Assembly: GCA_015660615.1 (NCBI GenBank)
Contig: DQKQ01000007.1
Location: 1 to 38,414, forward strand
Direction: 5' to 3'
Length of the DNA stretch: 38,414 bases
Origin: Flavobacteriales bacterium
Lineage (GTDB): Bacteria; Bacteroidota; Bacteroidia; Flavobacteriales_D; Sanyastnellaceae
Shown here: positions 1-10,300 of the stretch, piece after piece
Numbering within the stretch: position 1 is the stretch's first letter
How the letters are laid out: every line of letters begins with the position of its first letter
Position numbers and translations under genes: made by a program
The notes under the pieces: generated by a model
Seen by the model: the letters and a program-made list of their open reading frames with translations, nothing else
What the model was told of the DNA's origin: nothing
The model's database searches: none

Positions 1-1640
1 AGATTGTTCTGCCCCCCTTCAATAGATAAAGCCGAATTAAAGATATTTCCCTGCTCGAAATACCCCAACATCCCGAACTGCTCAAGATCTTTAGAATACG
101 AAGCAAACCATTTAATACGAGGAATTTTGCGTTGTATCCAGATGAATAGAGCTTTATACTTAAACTTCTTATCCTCAGTACCATATGCAACATAAAATTT
201 GGGCATAAAAGTCCTACTAAATTTATTTGAAGTAGAAGCCCCCAACCGAATGCGATGCCCCTCAACTAAATTCTTTGAATAGGTATAGTACCATGGCCCC
301 AATTCAATTTTTCCGAGCATTAAATTTCCACTTCCGAGTCCAAACAAAAAGCCCTTTATGAATTTATATTGCCTCATGGACTGAACACTGTCAGCCATTA
401 AGTAAATGTTAGACTCCTTCTCTAATAAGGGTTCTGGTCGCTTCGACGCCCATGCTTGTTCAAGAACTTCATTGCTTCCCTTTGCAAACGACAAGTCCCT
501 TCTTGATGTCCAAACGGAATCTGGCCATTTCTGAGCAAATTCAAAATCGGTATTCACAACAGTACTCCTACCATATAACCCCATACTGGACCCTGTGAAA
601 GCTATGTCCATTACCTCCTCTCGTTTTATAAGCACCCAATTACCATCGATCTGGGCATATTCCTGCTTCCATCTTAATGCTCGTATCAAGTTTATATTAG
701 CTCCTTCACTAATTTTTGCCTCTACCTTACTAAGCGCTAGAGTTAAAGTGTCTATCCAAAGTTCCCCTTCAAAAGTAAGTTCTCCTCTTCTTCTCGGAAC
801 AAAAGCAAGATGGAAGGCCGGGCGTCCAGAAATATTTAATGTGTCTAAAATATAGTATCGATAATGAAGGTTTCCTCTATCGTGCAAAGGACTGGTAAAT
901 GCCTTGTCAACTAAAAGAAGTTGATTCTCGTATAGATTAATATTAAGAAATTCAGCAGTTACACTTGATGAGTTTTCGCCATCAGAAAACCAAGTAGCAC
1001 GTGCTGCTTCAACCCTTTGTTCTTTCCTTCTTGGTTTTTTTTGTGTCCGTTTAGTTCCTATAGATTCTGAAAAGAAAGTAGGTAGTGCAATCCTTGCATC
1101 TGAAGAGTCTAACCCATCCCAGACCCAACCAAATGCTCCCCAATATTTTCTACTTGGCAACTTCTCAGGGATGTCATTTAAGTCAATCTGTAGTCTTTCA
1201 TGATAATTATAACTAACCCCAGGAAGTTTTGCTGGGTCATTAATGGATTTGGCCTCTGCCACCCTTTGCATTAGAGGTTTTGCAGGATTTTGCTGTTTCT
1301 TGTCTGGCCTGACTTCAGCAACTGCTAATTCTATGCGCTTTGATTCAAGAGCTATATCTAATTTCTGTCTAACTTGTTTTTGTACTGGAATACTTTGTGA
1401 TGTGTACCCTACAAATGAGATAAAAACCCTGGATACTTTACGTTCACTTACAAGTCGATATTCGCCTAAGCCATTCGTCATAGTACCAATTGAAGTACCA
1501 GAAAAACTTACATTGACATACGGAAGTGCCTTTCCGGTTTCGCCATCGAACACCCTACCTGAAACTACTGTTTTTTGGGCTGTAAAGCCTAAGCTAAAAA
1601 AATATAATGAGGTAAGTAGTAAAACGTTTTTAAGGTTCAT
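1..1640 (-). CDS. DUF5686-type outer membrane protein with carboxypeptidase-regulatory-like domain (3' end cut by window)
   Basis: The reading frame is open from an ATG at 1640 to the window edge, giving about 546 residues without a stop. Residues 1-21 form a signal peptide ending FTA before Gln22. Residues about 24-105 form a carboxypeptidase-regulatory-like beta-sandwich (VVSGRVFDGETGKALPYVNV, then a GEYRL turn and VFISFVGY), which commonly sits at the front of Bacteroidota outer membrane proteins. The rest, with long strand-rich stretches and a barrel-like end, resembles the DUF5686 family, which has no settled function. It follows tatC by 9 bases and is probably co-transcribed with kdsD and tatC. 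The barrel end lies outside the window, so I cannot tell whether it is complete. A TonB-dependent receptor is less likely, as I see no plug domain after the sandwich. Confidence 0.8.
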   Translation of the reverse strand, partial: MNLKNVLLLTSLYFFSLGFTAQKTVVSGRVFDGETGKALPYVNVSFSGTSIGTMTNGLGEYRLVSERKVSRVFISFVGYTSQSIPVQKQVRQKLDIALESKRIELAVAEVRPDKKQQNPAKPLMQRVAEAKSINDPAKLPGVSYNYHERLQIDLNDIPEKLPSRKYWGAFGWVWDGLDSSDARIALPTFFSESIGTKRTQKKPRRKEQRVEAARATWFSDGENSSSVTAEFLNINLYENQLLLVDKAFTSPLHDRGNLHYRYYILDTLNISGRPAFHLAFVPRRRGELTFEGELWIDTLTLALSKVEAKISEGANINLIRALRWKQEYAQIDGNWVLIKREEVMDIAFTGSSMGLYGRSTVVNTDFEFAQKWPDSVWTSRRDLSFAKGSNEVLEQAWASKRPEPLLEKESNIYLMADSVQSMRQYKFIKGFLFGLGSGNLMLGKIELGPWYYTYSKNLVEGHRIRLGASTSNKFSRTFMPKFYVAYGTEDKKFKYKALFIWIQRKIPRIKWFASYSKDLEQFGMLGYFEQGNIFNSALSIEGGQNN

Positions 1641-1649
1641 TTATTATGG

Positions 1650-2480
1650 CTATGCACTCATTTGAGTCTCTCTACGCTTCTCCTCCCTTCTAGCAATTAC
1701 AATGCCTAACTCGTATAATGCGAGTACAGGTAATGAAACCATAATCTGACTTGTAATGTCTGGAGGAGTTATTATTGCGGATAAAACAAGAATTCCCACA
1801 AGTGCGTGCTTCCGGTATTTCTTAAGTCCCTTAGGTGTAACTACGCCTGCCCTAGCTAAGAAGAAAATTAGTACTGGAAGTTGAAAAATCAGACCCGCCG
1901 CAAACGAAATGGTAGAAACCGTTTTCACATAAGACATAACCCCAATTCTCGCAGCGACATCTCCGAGCTCATAGTGACCCAGGAATTGAAGTGAAAGTGG
2001 GACGATGCCCCAATATCCGAAGGCAACCCCTAAGAAAAATAAAGTAGATGAAGCTGCACCAGCACCTTGAGCGGCCTTCTTCTCGGTATTTTTCAAGGCG
2101 GGTTTAATAAACGCCCACAACTGAAGTGTTATAATAGGGAATGCGATAATGACTCCTCCTACCAACGAGACGATTATGTGGGCTGTGAAGTTCCCCATCA
2201 TGGAGGTGTTAATCAGTTCATACGTGATTTCTTTCACACATAATTTATCTCCCACACCGATTAATTCTGAGATTTTACACCAAATCCGAAAGCTAATAAA
2301 CTCCTCATTTCTAGGCCCGAATAAAACAGTATTAAATAGCCAATCCTTTTGAATAAATAAAATGGTAGCGCCTGCAAAAATTGAAATGACAGAGTAAAAC
2401 AACCTCTTTCTAATCTCCTCGAGGTGGTCAAAAAAACTCATTTCTTTTTCGTCCGGCATTTCCTGATCTAATGGACTCAT
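1650..2480 (-). CDS. tatC: Sec-independent (twin-arginine) protein translocase subunit TatC
   Basis: 276 residues, a normal length for TatC, the polytopic inner membrane receptor that binds twin-arginine signal peptides and assembles with TatA to export folded proteins. The N-terminal cytoplasmic motif is clear at residues 16-26 (FFDHLEEIRKR), followed by six predicted membrane segments. The periplasmic loop between the first two is longer than in E. coli and has two cysteines. The conserved segment FPIITLQLWAFIKPAL and the late loop ITPPDITSQ are present. ATG at 2480 lies 9 bases after the kdsD stop, and the DUF5686 gene follows 9 bases downstream, so the three genes look like one operon. 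No tatA/tatB gene is in the window. Confidence 0.95.
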   Translation of the reverse strand: MSPLDQEMPDEKEMSFFDHLEEIRKRLFYSVISIFAGATILFIQKDWLFNTVLFGPRNEEFISFRIWCKISELIGVGDKLCVKEITYELINTSMMGNFTAHIIVSLVGGVIIAFPIITLQLWAFIKPALKNTEKKAAQGAGAASSTLFFLGVAFGYWGIVPLSLQFLGHYELGDVAARIGVMSYVKTVSTISFAAGLIFQLPVLIFFLARAGVVTPKGLKKYRKHALVGILVLSAIITPPDITSQIMVSLPVLALYELGIVIARREEKRRETQMSA

Positions 2481-2489
2481 TGTTGGACC

Positions 2490-3461
2490 TTATTTATTGC
2501 TAGTAACACCTTCTTTTACGAGGTCATGCAAATGTACTAACCCGAGATACTCATTATCTTCTGTTGTTACAATTACTTGTGAAATTCCTAAGTCTTGCAT
2601 CGCTGTAGCTGCATTAGCTGCAAGTTCCTTCTGAGATTTTATAAGTGGATTCTTACTCATCATCTCTGACGCAATAGCGGTACTTCCTTTTTCTAGAGCA
2701 CGCCTTAAGTCTCCGTCTGTGATTATTCCCACTACTTTTTTATGTTGAATAACAACAGTTGCACCATATCGTCCTTCGGTCATGGACATAAGCACTTCTT
2801 GAAGTGACGATTCAAGATTTACCTGAGGAGTTCGATCTTTGTCAAAGAGGTCTTCCAATGTGACGGTAAGTTTCTTTCCCAAAGCACCTCCAGGGTGAAA
2901 TTTAGCGAAATCTTCAGCTTTGAATCCACGAATTTCCATAAGACACATTGCGATAGCATCACCAAGTGCCATTTGAACCGCGGTACTTGTTGTAGGAGCT
3001 AAGTCATAAGGGCAAGCTTCTGCGTCTATTCCAGCAATTAGAACGTGATCAGATTGTTTCGCAAGTGGCGAGTCAGAAGCTCCGGTAACTCCAATAATTG
3101 GGTGCCCATGCTGTTTCAAAAGAGGCACAAGAGCCATTACTTCGGGACTTCTCCCACTCTTTGACAGGCATAAAACGACGTCACCCAATTGAATTATACC
3201 TAAATCTCCATGAACTGCATCACCTGCATGAACGAACAAAGCAGGAGATCCTGTAGAATTTAGAGTGGCTACAATCTTCCTTCCGACATCCGCACTTTTA
3301 CCCACTCCAGTTAAAACAACACGTCCTTTAGTATTGATAATCAACTTGATTACATCTACAAAGCTGTTATCTAATAATGTAGCAAGTCGATGTATAGCAT
3401 CTCCTTCCATACGAAGCGTCTTAAGCGCTCTGTTTAAAATAGTGTCGTCAGAACTGGACAT
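2490..3461 (-). CDS. kdsD: D-arabinose 5-phosphate isomerase, KpsF/GutQ family
   Basis: 323 residues, the usual length. This enzyme interconverts ribulose 5-phosphate and arabinose 5-phosphate, the first step toward KDO of lipopolysaccharide, in the cytoplasm. Residues about 35-170 form the SIS sugar-isomerase domain: TGVGKSADVGRKI, then VHAGDAVHGDLG with the family histidine, SKSGRSPEV, and PYDLAPTTST. The family linker FHPGGALGKKL follows, then two CBS domains (about 205-320; GIITDGDLRRAL in the first). ATG at 3461 diverges from recQ across an 80-base spacer. It is the first gene of the leftward kdsD-tatC-DUF5686 run, and its LPS role fits the envelope theme of the window. The symbol follows family similarity; the substrate has not been shown for this protein. 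Confidence 0.93.
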   Translation of the reverse strand: MSSSDDTILNRALKTLRMEGDAIHRLATLLDNSFVDVIKLIINTKGRVVLTGVGKSADVGRKIVATLNSTGSPALFVHAGDAVHGDLGIIQLGDVVLCLSKSGRSPEVMALVPLLKQHGHPIIGVTGASDSPLAKQSDHVLIAGIDAEACPYDLAPTTSTAVQMALGDAIAMCLMEIRGFKAEDFAKFHPGGALGKKLTVTLEDLFDKDRTPQVNLESSLQEVLMSMTEGRYGATVVIQHKKVVGIITDGDLRRALEKGSTAIASEMMSKNPLIKSQKELAANAATAMQDLGISQVIVTTEDNEYLGLVHLHDLVKEGVTSNK

Positions 3462-3491
3462 AAGTCAATGTTATTAAGCCTTGAAAAAAAT

Positions 3492-3522
3492 TTTGTTGTT
3501 TTAAATAAACAGCTTATCTTTA
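3492..3522 (+). promoter_or_regulatory. Candidate Bacteroidota sigma-ABfrA promoter of recQ
   Basis: TTTG at 3492-3495 and TATCTTTA at 3515-3522 are 19 bases apart. This resembles the Bacteroidota consensus (TTTG near -33, TAnnTTTG near -7) with one mismatch in the -7 element. The predicted start of transcription would lie about 15 bases before the recQ ATG. This is inferred from sequence pattern only. Confidence 0.5.
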
Positions 3523-3542
3523 GTGAGCAAATTTAGACATTG

Positions 3543-5741
3543 ATGAGCCTGATTGATGATTCGCCGAAAGAGGCGTTACAAAAATATTTTGGATTTAAAG
3601 AATTCAAAGGAGAACAAGAGATAGCTATCCTAAGTGTTCTTGAAGGTAAGGACACTTTCGTGATCATGCCTACAGGCGGCGGTAAGTCTATGTGCTATCA
3701 GCTTCCTGCCTTAATGTTAGATGGAGTGGCTCTTGTTGTTTCTCCTCTAATTGCTCTAATGAAAAATCAGGTTGATGCTTTACGGGGGAATCACGAAGAC
3801 CCTTCAATAACTCATTATCTAAATTCTTCTTTAAATAAAGCGGAGGCTGAAAATGTTAAGTTAGACGTTTCCTCAGGTAGGACGAAAATCCTATATGTAG
3901 CCCCTGAAACTCTAACTAAAGAGACAAATATTGAATTTCTGAAATCAGTTAAAATTAGTTTTGTAGCAGTAGATGAAGCTCATTGTATTTCTGAGTGGGG
4001 TCACGATTTCCGCCCTGAGTACAGAAGAATACGCCCCATTATTAAGCAAATAGCTGATGTTCCTATTATCGCTTTGACGGCAACAGCGACTCCTAAAGTT
4101 CAGCAAGATATTCAGAAGAATCTTCAGATGGTTGATGCGACTCTAATCAAGTCGTCTTTCAATAGAGAGAATCTTTACTATGAAGTGAAACCTAAAAAAG
4201 ATGCTTTGAAACAAATAGTTCAGCATTGTATTAGTAATAAAGGGAGGAGTGGAATTATTTACTGTTTAAGTAGAAAGAAAGTTGATCAAATTGCAGAAAC
4301 ATTATCTGTGAATGGTGTTAAAGTGTTGCCTTATCACGCTGGAAAAGACACTAAGACTAGAAGTAGAATCCAAGATGCTTTCTTAATGCAAGATGTAGAT
4401 GTAATCGTAGCTACAATTGCTTTTGGGATGGGTATAGATAAACCAGATGTTAGGTATGTAATACATTATGATATACCTAAAAGTTTAGAGAGTTATTATC
4501 AAGAAACAGGACGTGCAGGAAGAGATGGAGGTGATGGGCACTGTATCGCATTCTATAGTCATAAAGACATAGAAAAACTCGAGAAATTTCTTCAAGGTAA
4601 ACCACTTGCTGAACAAGAAATAGGGTCGCAGCTTCTACAGGAGGTTATGTCATACGCGGAGACTTCAATATCAAGGAGAAAGTTCCTCCTTCATTATTTC
4701 GGTGAAGAATTCGATGAGATAAATGGTCCAGGAGCAAAGAACTGTGACAACACCAGATATCCTAAGCCGCAATATGAAGGTAAGGATGAAATCCTAATGA
4801 TTTTAGGCGCTGTTAAGGAGCATAAGGAGGATCATAAAATGCAGTTTGTATCTGCAGTTTTAATAGGTGAAAGCAATAGAGAGGTAGATGACTATAACGG
4901 TAAGAACAGTTCTTTTTGGAATAAGGGAAAGGGAAAGCCAGATAGATATTGGAATGGGGTAATACGTCAGGCTTTGGTTTTAGGATATCTGAAGAAAGAA
5001 ATTGAAAAATACGGGGTTCTGACGCTTACAGAGAAGGGGAATACATTTTTAGAGAATCCGGTTTCTATAATGTTAGCTGAGGAAAGAGATTATAGAGATG
5101 TTGATACTGGAGATAAAATGGTCCAAACGCGACGTGGACAAGGAGGTGTAGCCGACGATACACTTCGTAAAATGCTTGTAACTCTTCGAAAAGACATTGC
5201 TGATCAGAAGAGTTTACCACCATATGTTATTTTTCAAGATATTTCGTTAGATGAAATGGCTATTCACTACCCAATTAAAGAAGAGGAGCTGTTGAGGATT
5301 TCTGGTGTAGGGATGGGGAAGGCAAAGAAATTTGGGGCTATGTTTTTAGCGCTAATTGCAAAGTATGTTGAAGAAAATAAGATAGAACGCGCAGATGATT
5401 TATTAGTCAGGACGAGTTCGAAAAAATCATCAGATAAGGTTTCTATAATCCAGCAAATCGATAGGAAGATGAACCTTGATGATATTGCTGCTCGTACAAG
5501 TTTAAACCGGGAGGCTGTACTATGTGAGATTGAACAAATAGTAGCAGCTGGAACGAAGCTTAATATAACACACCTTATAGAAGAGTCTATGGATGAGGAT
5601 TGTGTAGAAGAGCTTTTCGAATTCTTCAGCGAATCAGAGGAGGAAGGGATAGAAGCCGCTCTTATTGAATTTGAAGACTCATACTCTGAAAATGAGCTTA
5701 GACTTATGAGGGTTAAATTTCTGAGCGATGTTGCAAACTAA
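3543..5741 (+). CDS. recQ: ATP-dependent DNA helicase RecQ
   Basis: 732 residues from ATG 3543; a TTG directly before it (3540) is possible but not needed. RecQ unwinds DNA 3' to 5' in recombination and replication-fork repair. Helicase motifs are all visible: Walker A TGGGKS (residues 44-49), DEAH (144-147) in VAVDEAHCISEWGHDFRPE, LTATATP, and motif VI QETGRAGRDG. The RQC region is present, but its zinc site is degraded: the usual CRR is SRR (about 377) and the usual CxxCDxC is AKNCDN (about 398-403), leaving one of four cysteines. A winged-helix region, an HRDC domain (about 545-620) and a C-terminal helix-turn-helix extension (about 640-715) with an acidic tail follow. Its stop overlaps the stop of the convergent amidohydrolase gene by 4 bases. 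Confidence 0.96.
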   Translation: MSLIDDSPKEALQKYFGFKEFKGEQEIAILSVLEGKDTFVIMPTGGGKSMCYQLPALMLDGVALVVSPLIALMKNQVDALRGNHEDPSITHYLNSSLNKAEAENVKLDVSSGRTKILYVAPETLTKETNIEFLKSVKISFVAVDEAHCISEWGHDFRPEYRRIRPIIKQIADVPIIALTATATPKVQQDIQKNLQMVDATLIKSSFNRENLYYEVKPKKDALKQIVQHCISNKGRSGIIYCLSRKKVDQIAETLSVNGVKVLPYHAGKDTKTRSRIQDAFLMQDVDVIVATIAFGMGIDKPDVRYVIHYDIPKSLESYYQETGRAGRDGGDGHCIAFYSHKDIEKLEKFLQGKPLAEQEIGSQLLQEVMSYAETSISRRKFLLHYFGEEFDEINGPGAKNCDNTRYPKPQYEGKDEILMILGAVKEHKEDHKMQFVSAVLIGESNREVDDYNGKNSSFWNKGKGKPDRYWNGVIRQALVLGYLKKEIEKYGVLTLTEKGNTFLENPVSIMLAEERDYRDVDTGDKMVQTRRGQGGVADDTLRKMLVTLRKDIADQKSLPPYVIFQDISLDEMAIHYPIKEEELLRISGVGMGKAKKFGAMFLALIAKYVEENKIERADDLLVRTSSKKSSDKVSIIQQIDRKMNLDDIAARTSLNREAVLCEIEQIVAAGTKLNITHLIEESMDEDCVEELFEFFSESEEEGIEAALIEFEDSYSENELRLMRVKFLSDVAN

Positions 5742-6937
5742 GTCATTACAGCAGCGTAGGCCATAAGTCCAGCACCTATTTCTAAAGCACTTTCGTCAAT
5801 ATCGAATGTAGGCGTATGTAGCCCGCTATGACCTAAATCAGAATTGGGGCTTGAGGTCCCTAAACGGTAAAAACAACCTGGAATTTCATTTGCAAAAAAG
5901 CTAAAGTCTTCGGCAGTCATCCTTTCGGGTAAGTCGTGAACCTTCTCTACTCCAAGGTATTCTTCGGCTATGACTCTCATTCTCTTTGTCAACTCTGGAT
6001 TATTGTAAACACTTGGGTAACCAATAGGAATATGAAAATCTACAGTTGCACCTCGTTTATAACAAATAGCGTCTACAATCTCACGCATTTTTAAATGTGC
6101 ATTGAACCTCCATTCTTCGTTTAAAGACCTAAATGTTCCCTTTAACCTCACTTCGTTAGGTATAACATTTGTTGCTCCCTTCCCTTCAATAAATCCAAAC
6201 CCAAGAACAGTTTTAATTTCTGGATTAGCTCTTTCCTTCATAAACATCTCTAAAGCTAAAAGAATTTCAGAGGCTACAAGAAGTGGATTGACTTGGTTTT
6301 CAGGCAGTGCGGCATGTCCACCTTTTCCTTTGACAACAATATGAAATTCATCTGCTGAGGCCATATATGTTCCTGACCTCATCCCAACATGTCCTGCTGG
6401 AAGATCGGGGAAAACGTGTTGGCCTAAAATATGCTTAGGGATGGGATTTTTCAGTACTCCTTCACCGACCATTAACGAAGCCCCTCCAGGTAAACACTCT
6501 TCCCCCGGTTGGAATATGAGCCTAATCGTGCCATCCCACTTTTCACAATTTCTTGACAATATTAAAGCAGCGCCTAACAATGATGTAGTATGCACGTCGT
6601 GACCACAGGCATGCATTATTCCTGGATTACAGGAAATATAGTCAACTGTATTGAGTTCGGTTATAGGCAGTGCGTCTAAATCGGCTCTTAAAGCAATAAG
6701 TTTAGAAGTGGGATTGACCCCTTTTATGGTTGCAACTATTCCGGTTCCTGACACCCCTGATTTATATGGTATCCCCATTTTATCTAACTCACAACAAACA
6801 AACTCCATGGTCTTAAACTCCTTATAGGATAACTCAGGGTGCGCGTGAAGATGCCTTCTCCAACTCGATAGTTGTGGAGATATTTCTTTTGCAACTTGTG
6901 CAAATAACTCAGCTAAGTTGTCTAGTTCAGGCTTCAT
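5738..6937 (-). CDS. M20 family metallo-amidohydrolase (N-acyl-amino acid amidohydrolase type)
   Basis: 399 residues from ATG 6937. A GTG ten codons upstream (6967) is possible, but the added residues are not family-like. The protein belongs to the M20D amidohydrolases that remove acyl groups from amino acids or cleave related amides with a two-metal centre. Visible motifs in order are HAHPELSYKEF, LRADLDALPI, HACGHDVHTTSLLG (metal site), FQPGEE (catalytic Glu pair), GKGGHAALPE at the start of the dimerisation lid, and MTAEDFSFF near the C terminus. No signal peptide is seen, so it should be cytoplasmic. It starts inside the last codons of the TSUP permease gene (11-base overlap), which suggests co-translation. 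The exact substrate cannot be read from sequence. Confidence 0.9.
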   Translation of the reverse strand: MKPELDNLAELFAQVAKEISPQLSSWRRHLHAHPELSYKEFKTMEFVCCELDKMGIPYKSGVSGTGIVATIKGVNPTSKLIALRADLDALPITELNTVDYISCNPGIMHACGHDVHTTSLLGAALILSRNCEKWDGTIRLIFQPGEECLPGGASLMVGEGVLKNPIPKHILGQHVFPDLPAGHVGMRSGTYMASADEFHIVVKGKGGHAALPENQVNPLLVASEILLALEMFMKERANPEIKTVLGFGFIEGKGATNVIPNEVRLKGTFRSLNEEWRFNAHLKMREIVDAICYKRGATVDFHIPIGYPSVYNNPELTKRMRVIAEEYLGVEKVHDLPERMTAEDFSFFANEIPGCFYRLGTSSPNSDLGHSGLHTPTFDIDESALEIGAGLMAYAAVMT

Positions 6938-7337
6938 TACTTGAGGAAAATACAGGAAAAAGTTCACGCAGAGATGTCCAGGCTAATGAAATTGCGGCGT
7001 AAAAAAGAAAAGCAGAGAAAATTAGACGAACAAAAGTAGGAGAAATTCGCAAGGCCCATTTACTTCCAAGCCATGCTCCGATAATAAAAGTGATGGCAAT
7101 TACTCCGGAATACCACCACTCTATAGATTGTTCGCTGTGATAGTTAATGGCTGCGAGTATTCCGATTGGTGGGAGCATTAGAGCTAGCGAAGTTCCTTGG
7201 GCTGTATGTTGGTCCAAGTCGAGGAAATATATTAATGCGGGCACAATTATTAATCCTCCTCCAATTCCAACAAATCCACTTGCTATTCCAGCAAAAATAC
7301 CTATAGCAAGAAGAATTAATATAGTTGATATTTCCAT
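6927..7337 (-). CDS. Half-size TSUP (TauE/SafE) family membrane permease
   Basis: 136 residues from ATG 7337. An upstream TTG start at 7373 would run over the end of the preceding gene and add polar residues before the first membrane helix. Four predicted membrane segments carry the family signature near the first one (GFVGIGGGLIIVPAL). TSUP proteins are usually about 250 residues with two four-helix repeats and export or import sulfite, sulfoacetate or related organic anions. This one has a single repeat, and I see no stop or frameshift scar of a lost second half, so it probably works as a homodimer. It lies 25 bases after the outer membrane protein gene and overlaps the amidohydrolase gene by 11 bases. 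Substrate unknown. Confidence 0.8.
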   Translation of the reverse strand: MEISTILILLAIGIFAGIASGFVGIGGGLIIVPALIYFLDLDQHTAQGTSLALMLPPIGILAAINYHSEQSIEWWYSGVIAITFIIGAWLGSKWALRISPTFVRLIFSAFLFYAAISLAWTSLRELFPVFSSSNEA

Positions 7338-7362
7338 GTCGAATAAGTTATAACAATGAAAT

Positions 7363-10300
7363 TTAGAAATCAAAATTTAAACTCAAAGTGAATTTTCTGG
7401 GTAAAACTCTCCCGTCATCAATTCCCCAACCCCAATCAGCAGCAATCCAATAACCCATAACCCGTGAACGCATTCCATATCCGAAGTCATAAATAATGGG
7501 CTCTCTGTTGTTATCAATTATGACTGTTATAGGATTGTTTTCTATGGTTGTCGAGTTAAAGGTGTTTTCTTCTGAATATGGATGTATGCCTGTCCAAGCA
7601 GAGCCGATATCTGCAAAACCTATAAATTGAAAGTTTCTAATAAAATCTGTTTTTGCGGGCTCTTTAAAAATGGTACTCCAAACAGGGACTCTTAATTCAG
7701 CATTCAAAACCGTTGCGTTTGATCCATTTCTTGCGTTATTAGCAAAACCTCGCATAGGAGTGATTCTGGCTTGGTAGGCATATGATTGAGAAGGGTCTAT
7801 AGGGGTGCCGTAATTATTCGAAAACGAAAGGCTATTGTCCATTCCTCCAAGTAAGTGCAATAATTTCAATTCACCTATTGACCAGTCTCCTGCAGCCCTA
7901 AACGCAATGATTGAATTGGCGTAAATTCTAAAGTATTTTCGGATATCGAATCCTATTGTTCCGAAACTAGCATTAAACCCATCTAAGTAGATTTCAGCCC
8001 AAACCTTAGCTCTCAATCCTTCTCTAATATTCAATGCAGGATTACGAGTGTCATCATGCACGAATGAAATATTAAAACCAATTTGGTCTGTCCACCTATT
8101 AGGAGCAATTAAACTGAACATTTCAGTTCCTTGGATTACAGCTCTATCTAAGCGTATTACAGCTCCGGCCCTGATGCTCTTCACCTCATCGATTGGATAA
8201 GTGAGTCTGTAGCGAGCGAAATGTGATTGAGATTCAACCAATGAATAACTGAGAGGGTCTAAACTTGTAGAGCCCTGCCTCTGGAAGGAAAACATTCGGT
8301 CAACCTTTTGCGACAGGTCGAAGTAAGATATCCCTACAAGACTGTTACTTAGGTTCGCGGGGATGTTAAATCCTGCGATAATGTGCTTATCGTCGAAAAG
8401 ATCGCTAATTCTGATCTCCGTAGCATTACCTAAACCCGGCTGGAATGATGATGTTCCGTCATAGGCTCTGTAAAATTGAGACCCGAAGGCGTTACTAACT
8501 TGACTCTGTAATTTTTGTAGAGAAAAATTGAGTCTATAGTTGCTCGGTTTAATCTTAACATTACTTACAATAGCTTGAGTCGTTTTATCTACTTCAGGCA
8601 GCTTTTCCTCAGACTCTTCTTTATTTTGGTCTTCAAATTTAAATCTGTAATTCCTAATATCTACCTCAGTTTTAGAATATAAAATAGACCAATTTGGGGC
8701 AATAAATACTCCATCATTATTCGCGTCAAAACCTCCATCTGTCAATTCAAATTGATTAGACGTTCTTTGCTTAGTTTCTGGCACCCTTCCTAGATCAGCT
8801 CGGAATAAATGACGCATTGTATAGGTGTTTCCGTAGCAAAAGCCACCTGCGGTGTCACAACTGAAATTTAAAACGGGTATATCTAATTTCGATATTACTC
8901 GAGTGTCAAAAAAGGTTCTGTACCTAATGATAGTGTCTATGCTGAGAATTGTGCTGTCAGCCCAACCCCAGTTCATTTCTTGGCTTCCATCTTCAAACTC
9001 GGATAAATAAACAAATTCCTGCCCTCTCAGTGGCACCGGGTATCTCTCATCAATTAGTGGTGTGTTTACCAGTTGCTCAATCGGCTTAATTTCTTCATCG
9101 ATGTGGTATATAAACAAGTCTAAATTAGAATTAAACGGCATGTTATCTCTATCCTCTCGAAGCTTGGAATCAGGCCTGTTTGATGAAAAAATTATCGACT
9201 TGCCATCTTTAGTATACCTGGGGTGCAAATCATCAAACCTATCTCTCCACAAAGGCTCCTGTAAATTACCAATCACTCTGTAGATGTAAAGGTCTGACCT
9301 TCCATTAGACATGCCAGAGAATACGATGCTTCTCCCATCGGGGGAGTAATCCATGGACAAAACCTCATCTATTTTAAAAAGTTCTTTTTCTACTGGTTTT
9401 TCACCTAACCTAACTGTGACAAGCACTGGTTGGCCTTTTTTTACAATGGTGTAAGTGAACTGTTCCCCGTTCGGGTGCCAGGCTATTGTGGGCGTTAAGC
9501 CACTTTTTATTAAATCTAATTTATGCCCATGTTGTGCCCATCGCTCAATTTTGTCTTCGTTTATGTTATATGTCCAAACCCTCCACTGTCCTCTTTCATC
9601 AGTAATAAACGCAATGGTTTCTCCATCTGGAGAGAGGCTAAAGCATAAGTAGTCATAACGTTTCCTCAAATTAAAACCGAGATTACCTCCATTTTTTAAC
9701 GCTATTTTGTGATTTTTTCTTCCAATATTAGGTGGTAGTAATTCACCATAAAGTTTAGGTGTTTCCGTTAAATGATAATTAATCACTTCAGATAATAAAT
9801 CCTTTAGCCTAAGGCCAGTCGCAAATCTAAATCCGCCTTCTACACTTCTACTTACCCTTACCATGTATATAACATTTGCAATGGCTGGGATTCCATACAC
9901 ATCAGCTACATAATCCCAAACAGCCCCTCCAAGCTCCCCCGCTTCAGTTCCTTCGCTTCTATCGATAGTTGCTAGAGCTCTTGATCTCGCAGAGTCGAAT
10001 ATGTGAACATTGGCTTTCGCTGTTTTATTTGTCGAAATGTAATTAACGAGTCCTTCCTCAAACCAATCAGGAATTTGTAGCATACTCGAATTTCTTAGGG
10101 CGTCTTGCCAACCTCCACGATATAAGGTTTGGTGTAAAGCTATTCTTGCCAATCCTTCTTTTAGATCTTGCTCTAATCGCCGCCGATCTCCAGTACCATA
10201 AATAAACAGTTTATTCCCTATAATTTTCGCAGTTCCCCCTATATTATCATTCCCGGAATCATTATTAAACACCCCCATGTTACTTTGTCTAAATTCTGCA

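Noticed and set aside
1243..1665. 140-residue plus-strand frame
   Set aside because: It lies opposite the DUF5686 gene, has no family features, and would put two genes over one codon-biased frame.
3462..3539. TAACATTG near the kdsD start as its promoter
   Set aside because: One mismatch, too close to the ATG and no -33 element.
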